A stretch of 64,000 nucleotides of DNA from DAOUMF01 sp034408935 (GTDB lineage: Bacteria; Chloroflexota; Dehalococcoidia; SM23-28-2; RBG-16-64-32): the NCBI GenBank assembly GCA_034408935.1, contig DAOUMV010000007.1, positions 1-64,000 of the forward strand. The letters are read 5' to 3'. The position numbers and the translations under genes are program-made. The stretch's first letter is position 1. The number at the start of each line of letters is the position of its first letter. The notes under the pieces were generated by a model. The model was not told where the DNA came from. It was given only the letters and a program-made list of their open reading frames with translations, and did no database searches. Below, in pieces: positions 26,108 to 33,266 of this stretch.

Positions 26108-26653
26108 CTAGTGCCGCGTGAAGGGCACCCCTAGGAGTTCCAATAGTCGCTTGCCCTCCTCGTCAGTCTTGGCCGTGGTGATGATGTTGACCTGAAGCCC
26201 CCGGATGCGGTCGATCTTGTCGTACTCGATCTCGGGGAAGATGAGTTGCTCGCGGATGCCGATGCTGAAGTTGCCACGCCCGTCGAAGGAGTTGGGGGAG
26301 ACGCCCTGGAAGTCGCGGATGCGGGGAAGGGCGGCGTTCACCAGCCGATCTAAGAACTCCCACATGCGGCCCCCTCGCACCGTGACCATGACACCGATGG
26401 GCATGCCGGCACGGAGCTTGAAGTTGGAGATGGACTTCTTGGCGCGGGTGATGACCGGCTTCTGTCCGGTGATCACCGCCACATCGTTGGAGGCGGAGTC
26501 CAGCGCCTTGGCGTCCGCCACCGCCTCCCCCAAGCCTACGTTGACGGTCATCTTCTCAGGCCGGGGTACCTCCATGACGTTCTTGTACCCGAACTCCTTC
26601 ATCAGGGCCGGCAAGATCTCCTCTCGATATCTCTCCTTGAGCCTGGGTGCCAT
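26108..26653 (-). CDS. rplE: 50S ribosomal protein L5
   Basis: 181 residues: GQKPVITRAKKSISNFKLRA, GMPIGVMVTVRGGRMWEFLD and NFSIGIREQLIFPEIEYDKI mark L5, a 5S rRNA-binding protein of the central protuberance. Confidence 0.97.
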   Translation of the reverse strand: MAPRLKERYREEILPALMKEFGYKNVMEVPRPEKMTVNVGLGEAVADAKALDSASNDVAVITGQKPVITRAKKSISNFKLRAGMPIGVMVTVRGGRMWEFLDRLVNAALPRIRDFQGVSPNSFDGRGNFSIGIREQLIFPEIEYDKIDRIRGLQVNIITTAKTDEEGKRLLELLGVPFTRH

Positions 26654-26666
26654 CTTCCGCCTATCC

Positions 26667-26981
26667 TCAGTCGAAATTAGCGTCGCACTTCTTACAGTAG
26701 CGTACCTTGCGGCCGTCCGCCAGGACGCGGAAGCCCACCCGCACCGGCTTGTTGCAGGAGGGGCAGAGTGGCCGGACGTTTGCCAAAGGGATGGGCGCTT
26801 CTCGCTCGATGATGCCGCCGGGCTGCCGGGGCCCTCGCGGTCGCATGTGCCGCTTCACCACGTTGATCCCACCGACGATGACGCGATTCTCCTTGGGGAT
26901 GACGATCCGCACGGTGCCGGTCCTACCCCGGTCCTTGCCCTTGGTGACGAAGACGGTGTCCTCCCTTTTCACCCGGTGCAT
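26667..26981 (-). CDS. rplX: 50S ribosomal protein L24 with C-terminal zinc ribbon
   Basis: 104 residues. The KOW region is VFVTKGKDRGRTGTVRIVIP and the NVVKRHMRP motif follows. The C-terminal half carries CPSC at residues 73-76 and CKKC near 96-99, a four-cysteine ribbon present in many but not all bacterial L24 proteins. L24 starts 50S assembly. Confidence 0.95.
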   Translation of the reverse strand: MHRVKREDTVFVTKGKDRGRTGTVRIVIPKENRVIVGGINVVKRHMRPRGPRQPGGIIEREAPIPLANVRPLCPSCNKPVRVGFRVLADGRKVRYCKKCDANFD

Positions 26982-26982
26982 C

Positions 26983-27351
26983 CTACAACACCTCCGGGGC
27001 CAGGGAAACGATCTTCATGAAGTTGCGCTCCCGCAGCTCACGGGCAACCGGGCCGAAGATGCGGGTGCCCTGGGGGTTGTAGACGTCAGACAGGATGACG
27101 GCGGCGTTATCGTCGAAGCGGATGTAGGAGCCGTCGTCGCGCCGGTAGGGCTGGGCCACGCGCACCACCACGGCGCGCACGACATCGCCCTTCTTGACAC
27201 CGCCGCCGGGGGTGGCCTGCTTGACAGAGGCGACGATGATGTCGCCCACGCGACCGTAGCGGCGCCTGGAGCCTCCCAGCACCCGGATGCACATCACCTG
27301 ACGAGCACCGGAGTTGTCGGCAACGCGGAGGCGGGACTGGGCCTGGATCAC
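26983..27351 (-). CDS. rplN: 50S ribosomal protein L14
   Basis: 122 residues: MIQAQSRLRVADNSGARQVM, IIVASVKQATPGGGVKKGDV and DNAAVILSDVYNPQGTRIFG, the universal L14 pattern. Overlaps the end of rpsQ by 4 bases. Confidence 0.97.
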   Translation of the reverse strand: MIQAQSRLRVADNSGARQVMCIRVLGGSRRRYGRVGDIIVASVKQATPGGGVKKGDVVRAVVVRVAQPYRRDDGSYIRFDDNAAVILSDVYNPQGTRIFGPVARELRERNFMKIVSLAPEVL

Positions 27352-28004
27352 GAAGACCCCTCCTTCTCCTCACCCTCCGGCTCCTCGGCAGCGGGCTCTG
27401 CGGCCTCCTCTGCCTCACCCTCCGGCTCCTCGGCAGCGGGCTCTGCGGCCTCCTCTGCCTTACCCTCCGGCTCCTCGGCAGCGGGCTCTGCGGCCTCCTC
27501 CGGCTGCGCTTCCGGCTCAGGGGCAGCGACGGCTTCCTCGGCTTCAGCAGCCTCCGGCTCAGTCACCACTTCTTCCACCGGCGGCACCTCTTCAGCGGCC
27601 TCGGCAGGCACCTCGGTCTCAGGCTCAGGGACGGCCTCCGCGGCGACGGCTTCCGCGGGCGCGGCGGCCTCTTCCTCTTCCTCCTCCGGCTTCACCTCGC
27701 CCAGCAGCTCAAGATCGACGTCCCGCGCGGCCACCTCGGGACGCTCGGCGCGAACCAGCACCTCGGACAGCCACCACCGCTTGTGACGGGAGTACGGCCG
27801 CGACTCCACGATGCGGACCAGGTCGCCCAGCTTGGCGTCGTTGGCCTCGTCGTGAGCCAGATGTCGCCGGAGCCGCCGGACGGTCTTTTTGTAGAGAGGA
27901 TGCCGCACCCTTGTCTCCACAGCAACGACAACCGTCTTGTCCATCTTGTCGGACACGACGGTCCCCTCGCGTACCTTGCGGCCACCGAAGCTCCCCTGCG
28001 CCAT
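27348..28004 (-). CDS. rpsQ: 30S ribosomal protein S17 with long acidic repeat tail
   Basis: 218 residues, against about 80-100 for most S17. Residues 1-102 contain the normal OB-fold (REGTVVSDKMDKTVVVAVET; HDEANDAKLGDLVRIVESRP; SRHKRWWLSEVL). Residues 103-218 are an uninterrupted acidic tail of Glu, Ala, Pro and Val ending in three 15-residue units (AEPAAEEPEGEAEEA-like). The next gene, rplN, starts inside the tail end, so the tail is in frame with operon structure and is not a misread spacer. Confidence 0.95.
   Translation of the reverse strand: MAQGSFGGRKVREGTVVSDKMDKTVVVAVETRVRHPLYKKTVRRLRRHLAHDEANDAKLGDLVRIVESRPYSRHKRWWLSEVLVRAERPEVAARDVDLELLGEVKPEEEEEEAAAPAEAVAAEAVPEPETEVPAEAAEEVPPVEEVVTEPEAAEAEEAVAAPEPEAQPEEAAEPAAEEPEGKAEEAAEPAAEEPEGEAEEAAEPAAEEPEGEEKEGSS
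27373..27503. repeat. 45-bp tandem repeat in the rpsQ tail
   Basis: Two full 45-base units (27373-27417 and 27418-27462) and a third that diverges after about 40 bases. The units are nearly identical at DNA level. The period is a multiple of three, so each adds 15 residues to S17 without changing frame. Confidence 0.9.
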
Positions 28005-28006
28005 AC

Positions 28007-28231
28007 CTAGCGACCCTCCCTGGCGGCCATCTGCCGCTCCCGCTGGATCGTCTTCAGCCTCGCGATCAGACGCTTCACCTTTGGCAGCTCCCGGTGGTTG
28101 GGGAGCTGGCGGGTCTCCCTCTGGAGCCGCAGGGAGAACAGGCGTCGGTGAGCCTCCTGGAGCTCCTCGGCCAGATCGGCCTCCGAGAGTTTGCGTATCT
28201 CTTGCGTCTTGGTCTTCAGCTTCTTGGCCAT
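28007..28231 (-). CDS. rpmC: 50S ribosomal protein L29
   Basis: 74 residues: IRKLSEADLAEELQEAHRRL and RLQRETRQLPNHRELPKVKR followed by LIARLKTI, the two-helix L29 at the peptide exit site. Confidence 0.96.
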   Translation of the reverse strand: MAKKLKTKTQEIRKLSEADLAEELQEAHRRLFSLRLQRETRQLPNHRELPKVKRLIARLKTIQRERQMAAREGR

Positions 28232-28241
28232 GTTGATGCCT

Positions 28242-28658
28242 CTACAGGGCCACCTCTCGCGTCACGAAACGGGTCGGTATGGGCAGCTTATGGGCGGCGA
28301 GACGCATCGCCTCGCGGGCGCTCTCCTCACGCACCCCAGCGATCTCATAGATGATGCGGCCCGGCTTCACAACAGTCACCCAGAACTCCACCGGAGCCTT
28401 GCCCTTGCCCTGGCGCGTCTCCAGAGGCTTCTTGGTGACCGGCTTGTCGGGGAAGACGCGGATCCACAGCTTGCCGCCGCGGCGTACGTAGCGGGTGATA
28501 GCGCGGCGCCCAGCCTCTATCTGGCGAGCGGTCATCCAGCAAGTGCCTAGGGCCTGGAGACCGAAGTCACCGAAGGCCACGGTGTTGCCGCTGTTGGCGC
28601 GGCCGGCGCGGCGGCCGCGCTGGGTCTTACGGTACTTGGTGCGTCTAGGTTGTAGCAT
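28242..28658 (-). CDS. rplP: 50S ribosomal protein L16
   Basis: 138 residues: MLQPRRTKYRKTQRGRRAGR, FGDFGLQALGTCWMTARQIE and KLWIRVFPDKPVTKKPLETR. L16 organises the A-site of the 50S. Its start lies 14 bases inside rpsC. Confidence 0.97.
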   Translation of the reverse strand: MLQPRRTKYRKTQRGRRAGRANSGNTVAFGDFGLQALGTCWMTARQIEAGRRAITRYVRRGGKLWIRVFPDKPVTKKPLETRQGKGKAPVEFWVTVVKPGRIIYEIAGVREESAREAMRLAAHKLPIPTRFVTREVAL

Positions 28659-29463
28659 CCGGCTTAGCCTCAGCCTCAGGTTCAGGTTTAGGTTCAGCTT
28701 CAGGTTGCGGCTCCGCTTCTTCCGCCGCTCCGGAGGGGGCAGCCTCGTCCGGTGCGGCAGCTTCGGCGGCGGGGGCAGGAGGCGCCTCCTTGGCGGCTTC
28801 CCGCCTGGGACGGCGGCGCTCGATGGGCGCCGGCTGCTCCAGTATACGGTCGCCCTTGTATATCCATACCTTGACGCCGATGAGCCCCAGCGTGGTATGC
28901 GCCTCGGCGGTGCCGTAGTCTATGTCCGCTTTGAGCGTATGCAGCGGTACTCGGCCCTCCATCCCCTGATCCTTGCGGGACATATCGGACCCGCCCAAGC
29001 GACCGGAGACCTTGATCTTGATCCCGAGGGCGCCTCGCTGCATGGCGCGAGAGATCGTCTGCTTAATGGCCCTTCGGTGAGAGATACGGCGCTCGATCTG
29101 GTCCGCCACGGAGCGGGCCACCAGGGCGGCATCGATCTCCGGGATGCGGACCTCGTTGATATTGACGCGAATCCTGCGACCGGTGGCGCGCTCCAAAGCG
29201 GCCCGCAGCTCGTCCACCCGCTGGCCCCCGCGCCCGATGACGATGCCGGGGCGGGAGGTGCTGACGGCCACGGTGACCTGGTTGGCATTGCGCTCGATCT
29301 CCACCGATGAGATGCCAGCGTCAGGCAGGAGGTATCTGATGGTCTCACGGATAGTCAGGTCCTCTTGGAGTAGCTGCGGGTAGTCGCGGCTAGCGAACCA
29401 CTTGCTCTTCCAATCGTAGATGTAGCCCAGGCGGAAGCCGTGGGGGTGCACCTTCTGGCCCAT
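28645..29463 (-). CDS. rpsC: 30S ribosomal protein S3 with Ala/Pro/Glu tail
   Basis: 272 residues. MGQKVHPHGFRLGYIYDWKS, the KH-domain GIVIGRGGQRVDELR and GRLGGSDMSRKDQGMEGRVP are typical. After about residue 215 there is a tail of some 55 residues, first basic (ERRRPRREAAK) then Pro/Glu/Ala-rich. ATG 29463 is the family start; the frame is open further but overlaps rplV. The tail DNA is made of hexamer-like GGTTCA/GCCTCA words. Confidence 0.96.
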   Translation of the reverse strand: MGQKVHPHGFRLGYIYDWKSKWFASRDYPQLLQEDLTIRETIRYLLPDAGISSVEIERNANQVTVAVSTSRPGIVIGRGGQRVDELRAALERATGRRIRVNINEVRIPEIDAALVARSVADQIERRISHRRAIKQTISRAMQRGALGIKIKVSGRLGGSDMSRKDQGMEGRVPLHTLKADIDYGTAEAHTTLGLIGVKVWIYKGDRILEQPAPIERRRPRREAAKEAPPAPAAEAAAPDEAAPSGAAEEAEPQPEAEPKPEPEAEAKPDATT

Positions 29464-29464
29464 G

Positions 29465-29803
29465 CTAGAGCTCCTCCTCCTGGACGACGATGGTGATGTT
29501 ACTGCGGCGGCGGCGCATGACGTCGGCGCGGCCACGGGCGCGGGGGAGCAGCCGCCGGTAGGTGATGCCGCCCCCGACGTGGGCCTGGGCGATGCGCAGG
29601 GTGCGCGGCTGAAGATTGTAGTTGTTCTCGGCGTTGGCAACAGCGGAACGCACCGCCTTGGCCACCAGGCGCGCATGGGGTGTAGGCATGAAGCGGAGCA
29701 GGGACATCGCCTCGTCCACACGCTTGCCCCGTATCTCATCCAGGATCAGCCGCGCCTTCTTGGGCGCGATGGGGGCGTTGCGGGCGAAGGAGCGCACTTC
29801 CAT
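29465..29803 (-). CDS. rplV: 50S ribosomal protein L22
   Basis: 112 residues: VRSFARNAPIAPKKARLILD, LRFMPTPHARLVAKAVRSAV and ARGRADVMRRRRSNITIVV, whose extended hairpin lines the exit tunnel. Ends one base before rpsC. Confidence 0.96.
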   Translation of the reverse strand: MEVRSFARNAPIAPKKARLILDEIRGKRVDEAMSLLRFMPTPHARLVAKAVRSAVANAENNYNLQPRTLRIAQAHVGGGITYRRLLPRARGRADVMRRRRSNITIVVQEEEL

Positions 29804-29808
29804 CTCGC

Positions 29809-30099
29809 CTACACCCTCCGCACCCGGCTGACCTGGGCGGACTTGCCTCCGTGACCGCGGAACGTGCGGGTCAGAGCGAACTCGCCCAGCTTGTGGCCCA
29901 CCATGTTCTCAGTGATGAAGATAGGGACGTGGCGGCGGCCATCGTGCACGGCGATGGTCAGGCCCACCATCTCCGGCATGATGGTAGAGCGGCGGGACCA
30001 AGTGCGGATGACCGCCTTCTGGCCGGAGCGCAGGACCTGCTCCGCCTTCTTCATCAGCTTGGCGTCCACGAATGGGCCCTTCTTGGTCGAACGGGACAT
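29809..30099 (-). CDS. rpsS: 30S ribosomal protein S19
   Basis: 96 residues: MSRSTKKGPFVDAKLMKKAE, IRTWSRRSTIMPEMVGLTIA and LGEFALTRTFRGHGGK, the S19 head protein. Confidence 0.97.
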   Translation of the reverse strand: MSRSTKKGPFVDAKLMKKAEQVLRSGQKAVIRTWSRRSTIMPEMVGLTIAVHDGRRHVPIFITENMVGHKLGEFALTRTFRGHGGKSAQVSRVRRV

Positions 30100-30106
30100 C
30101 GGTTCC

Positions 30107-30931
30107 TTACACCTCGCGTCTGCGCACGATGTACTTGTTGGTGTCCTTGCGACGGCGGGTACGATAGCCGAGGGTGGGCTTACCCCAGGGGGTCTTAGGC
30201 CCAGGCAGGCCGATGGGCGCCCGTCCCTCGCCGCCGCCGTGGGGATGGTCGCGCGGGCTCATCACGGTGCCTCGCACCTTGGGACGACGGCCTAGATTGC
30301 GCCGACGGCCGGCCCGACCCAGCTTGATCTGGTCATGCTCTACGTTGCCTACCTGGCCAATGGTGGCCATACAGTCGGCGTGGATGCGGCGCACTTCCCC
30401 AGAGGGCAGGCGCACCATCACGTAGTCTTCCTCCCGGGCCATGATCTGCGCGGCGGCGCCAGCCCCACGCACCAATTGTGCGCCGCGGCCCTTGTGCAGC
30501 TCTAGGTTATGCACGGTGTTGCCAGCGGGGATGCTACGCAGCGGCAGAGCGTTGCCGGGCTTGATCTCCGCCCGGGGGCCAGCCATCACGGTATCACCCA
30601 CGGCGAGGCCGACAGGCCAGATGATGTACCGCTTCTCGCCGTCGACGTAGTGGATGAGGGCGATACGCGCCGACCGGTTGGGGTCGTACTCTATGGCGGC
30701 CACCTTGCCCGGCACGCTGGTCTTGTCCCGCTTGAAGTCGATGACCCGCAGACGGCGCTTGTGGCCGCCACCGCGGTGGCGCACGCTGATGCGGCCCTTG
30801 CTGCGCCCCGCCTTCTTGGCCAGAGGGGCCAGGAGCGACTTCTCCGGCCGCTTCTTGGTGATCTCGTCGAAGGTGTAACCGCTGGCTCCCCTGCGCCCCG
30901 GCGATGTCGGCTTGTACTGCTTGATACCCAT
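30107..30931 (-). CDS. rplB: 50S ribosomal protein L2
   Basis: 274 residues: GIKQYKPTSPGRRGASGYTF, the central RHRGGGHKRRLRVIDFKRDK, and the C-terminal signature VMSPRDHPHGGGEGRAPIG that contacts the peptidyl-transferase centre. Confidence 0.97.
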   Translation of the reverse strand: MGIKQYKPTSPGRRGASGYTFDEITKKRPEKSLLAPLAKKAGRSKGRISVRHRGGGHKRRLRVIDFKRDKTSVPGKVAAIEYDPNRSARIALIHYVDGEKRYIIWPVGLAVGDTVMAGPRAEIKPGNALPLRSIPAGNTVHNLELHKGRGAQLVRGAGAAAQIMAREEDYVMVRLPSGEVRRIHADCMATIGQVGNVEHDQIKLGRAGRRRNLGRRPKVRGTVMSPRDHPHGGGEGRAPIGLPGPKTPWGKPTLGYRTRRRKDTNKYIVRRREV

Positions 30932-30933
30932 CG

Positions 30934-31233
30934 CTAGATGCCCTCGAACAGCTCAATCTTATCGCCGGCAGCGAGGGTGATGACGGCCTTCCGCCAGTCC
31001 GCGGCATGGATGATACGGCCTCCCCGGGCGCGCCGCGGCTTTCCCTTGACGTTGATCACATTGACGCCAACGACATGCACGTTGAACGCCTTTTCCACGG
31101 CCTCTTTGATCTGGTGCTTGTTGCTGCCGCGGTGAACCTCGAACACATACTTGTTCTCGCCGCCCAGCCGCGTTCCTTTCTCGGTGACCATGGGCCGGCG
31201 CAGCACCTCGAGAGGATGGATAGGCTTGGGCAT
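30934..31233 (-). CDS. rplW: 50S ribosomal protein L23
   Basis: 99 residues: VLRRPMVTEKGTRLGGENKY, VFEVHRGSNKHQIKEAVEKA and FNVHVVGVNVINVKGKPRRA. L23 is the docking site for trigger factor and SRP. Confidence 0.96.
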   Translation of the reverse strand: MPKPIHPLEVLRRPMVTEKGTRLGGENKYVFEVHRGSNKHQIKEAVEKAFNVHVVGVNVINVKGKPRRARGGRIIHAADWRKAVITLAAGDKIELFEGI

Positions 31234-31236
31234 CGC

Positions 31237-32325
31237 CTAGGCCTCCTCCTCTTTCCCTTCGGCCGGGCTCAGGTCAGGCTTGGCGCGGGTGCGGCGCCGC
31301 GGCGGTCTGGGCTCCTCAGAGGCTTCTGCCGTCTTCTCATCCGCCTCGGCCTTGGGACGCCGAGTGCGGCGAGCTGGCTTCTCCGCTGCCTCCTTCGCCT
31401 CCGCTGGCGCAGCAGCCGCGGCCTTGCGGCGGCGTGGTTTCTCCACCACCGCAACTTCGGTCTCCACAGCCGGCTCCTCAGGGGCTTTCGCCGTCTTCTC
31501 ATCCGCCTCGGCCTTGGCACGCCTGGTGCGGCGGGCTGGCCTTTTGGGTGCCTCTTCCGCCTCCGCTGATGGAGCAGCCGCGGCCTTGCGGCGGCGTGGT
31601 TTCTCCGCCACCGCAACCTCAGTCTCCGCGGGCGCCTCCTTGGCCACCGGCGCTCGTCTGCGGCGCGGCTTGGGCTCCTCCACTGCGGGAGCCTCGGACG
31701 CCACGACGCCCCAGAGCCCTTCCACCCGGCGCACTGCCCCCTCCGTCAACAGGAGATCGCGGTGGGTCAGCAGATCCACGACGTTGAGGTAAGCGGCGGG
31801 CAGGACCTTCGTCTTCTGGAGGTTGCGGGCGCTGACCAGGACGGAGCGGTCAGGCTCACCAGTGACGACAAGAGCCGAGCGCTGGATACCCACGTTGTGC
31901 AGCACGCGAATCATCTCTTTGGTTCGCGGCTGGGCGAAGCTGAGCTTGTCCACGACATGGAGTTGTCCGTCCACGACCTTACCCGAGAGGGCGGATCGGA
32001 TAGCCAGACGCCTCATCTTCTTGAGCAGCTTCTGACGGTAGCTGCGGGGCCTGGGCCCGAAGGCGACGCCCCCACCCACGCGCACCGGAGAGCGGCTGCT
32101 CCCCTGGCGGGCGCGGCCGGTGTACTTCTGGCTCCGGATCTTGCGGGTGCTGCCCTGAACCTCGGACCTGGTCTTGGTGCTGGCGCTGCCCCGCCGCTGG
32201 TTGGCCCGCTGGGCCACGAACGCCTGATGAAGCACGGCGATGTTGGGGGTGATGCCGAAGACGCTGTCATCCACGGTGATCTGACGCACCTGTTTGCCCT
32301 GTTTGTTGTGCACCGGCAGCTTCAT
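31237..32325 (-). CDS. rplD: 50S ribosomal protein L4 with long basic/acidic repeated tail
   Basis: 362 residues, against about 205 normally. Residues 1-209 are regular L4 (LHQAFVAQRANQRRGSASTK; GVAFGPRPRSYRQKLLKKMR; VVDLLTHRDLLLTEGAVRRV). Residues 210-362 form a low-complexity tail with alternating KPRRRKAAAA and acidic PAEAKEAAEK blocks, containing a 54-residue unit twice. KPRRRK and ARRTRR patches resemble nucleic-acid-binding tails. The next gene, rplW, follows after 3 bases, so no frameshift is implied. Confidence 0.95.
   Translation of the reverse strand: MKLPVHNKQGKQVRQITVDDSVFGITPNIAVLHQAFVAQRANQRRGSASTKTRSEVQGSTRKIRSQKYTGRARQGSSRSPVRVGGGVAFGPRPRSYRQKLLKKMRRLAIRSALSGKVVDGQLHVVDKLSFAQPRTKEMIRVLHNVGIQRSALVVTGEPDRSVLVSARNLQKTKVLPAAYLNVVDLLTHRDLLLTEGAVRRVEGLWGVVASEAPAVEEPKPRRRRAPVAKEAPAETEVAVAEKPRRRKAAAAPSAEAEEAPKRPARRTRRAKAEADEKTAKAPEEPAVETEVAVVEKPRRRKAAAAAPAEAKEAAEKPARRTRRPKAEADEKTAEASEEPRPPRRRTRAKPDLSPAEGKEEEA
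31303..31626. repeat. 162-bp direct repeat (two copies) in the rplD tail
   Basis: 31465-31626 and 31303-31464 encode residues 234-287 and 288-341 of L4. Both begin ETEVAVxEKPRRRKAAAA and contain ARRTRRxKAEADEKTA. The copies differ by scattered substitutions, so the duplication is not fresh. Confidence 0.85.
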
Positions 32326-32957
32326 CGGCGCGCCCTCACATGCTTGGAGCGTCGCACCCGGAGCAGCACGTCCTTGTTGCCGGGGACGGACCCCTCCACC
32401 ATCAGGATGTTGCGGGAAGGGTCAGATTGGAGGACTCTTAGGTTCTTGACCGTGGCCTGGCCCGTACCCATGTGCCCGGCCATCTTGAGCCCCTTGATGA
32501 CGCGGCCGGGGTCTGTGCCGGCACCGATGGAGCCGGGGGCGCGGGCACGGTCGGACTGGCCGTGGGTGCGTTTGCCACCGTGGAAGCCGTGTCGCTTCAT
32601 GACGCCGGCGAAGCCGCGGCCCTTGGACGCGCCCGAAACGTCCACCAGGTCGCCCTGCTGGAAGAGCTCACAGCCGACTTTCTTGCCGACCTCCCACTCG
32701 CCGATGTCGTCCACCCGGAACTCCCGCAGGTAGCGAAACTGCCCCAGGCCCTTCATGTGGCCCTTCAGGGGAGAGTTGACCCGCTTGCGGGTGCCGAAGC
32801 CCAATTGCACGGCGGCGTAGCCGTCATTCTCATCTGTCTTCACCTGAACCACGGTGCAGGGCCCGGCCTCGATGACGGTCACCGGGACGGAGGTGCCGTC
32901 CTCACGGAAGACCTGAGTCATGCCCAGCTTGCGTCCCAGGATGCCTTCGATACTCAT
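32322..32957 (-). CDS. rplC: 50S ribosomal protein L3
   Basis: 211 residues: GILGRKLGMTQVFREDGTSV, GRGFAGVMKRHGFHGGKRTH and GSIGAGTDPGRVIKGLKMAG, the L3 core that reaches the peptidyl-transferase centre. Overlaps both neighbours by 4 bases. Confidence 0.97.
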   Translation of the reverse strand: MSIEGILGRKLGMTQVFREDGTSVPVTVIEAGPCTVVQVKTDENDGYAAVQLGFGTRKRVNSPLKGHMKGLGQFRYLREFRVDDIGEWEVGKKVGCELFQQGDLVDVSGASKGRGFAGVMKRHGFHGGKRTHGQSDRARAPGSIGAGTDPGRVIKGLKMAGHMGTGQATVKNLRVLQSDPSRNILMVEGSVPGNKDVLLRVRRSKHVRARR

Positions 32958-33262
32958 AGCTTGATCTCAATGTCCACGCCGGAAGGGAGCTGTAGCCGCA
33001 TCAGGGCGTCCACCGTCTTGGAGGTGGGCTCCAGGATGTCCACCAGGCGCTTGTGAGTGCGGATCTCGAACTGCTCCCGCGAGTCCTTGTCGACGTGAGG
33101 CGAGCGAATCACGCAGAACTTCTTGATCTCGGTGGGCAGAGGCACGGGCCCGGCAACGGCGGCACCGGTGCGCTCCGCCGCCTCCACGATGAGGGAGGCC
33201 GACTGGTCCAGCACCCGGTGGTCATAAGCCTTGAGGCGGATGCGTATCTTTTGCTGCGCCAT
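32954..33262 (-). CDS. rpsJ: 30S ribosomal protein S10
   Basis: 102 residues: KIRIRLKAYDHRVLDQSASL, GPVPLPTEIKKFCVIRSPHV and EIRTHKRLVDILEPTSKTVD. First gene of the S10 block, 4 bases after fusA; tuf, often placed here, is absent. Confidence 0.97.
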   Translation of the reverse strand: MAQQKIRIRLKAYDHRVLDQSASLIVEAAERTGAAVAGPVPLPTEIKKFCVIRSPHVDKDSREQFEIRTHKRLVDILEPTSKTVDALMRLQLPSGVDIEIKL

Positions 33263-33266
33263 AGCT

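Noticed and set aside
27373..27503. Regular 45-bp repeats considered as a CRISPR-like array
   Set aside because: Units are contiguous without spacers, keep the S17 reading frame and encode a protein tail.
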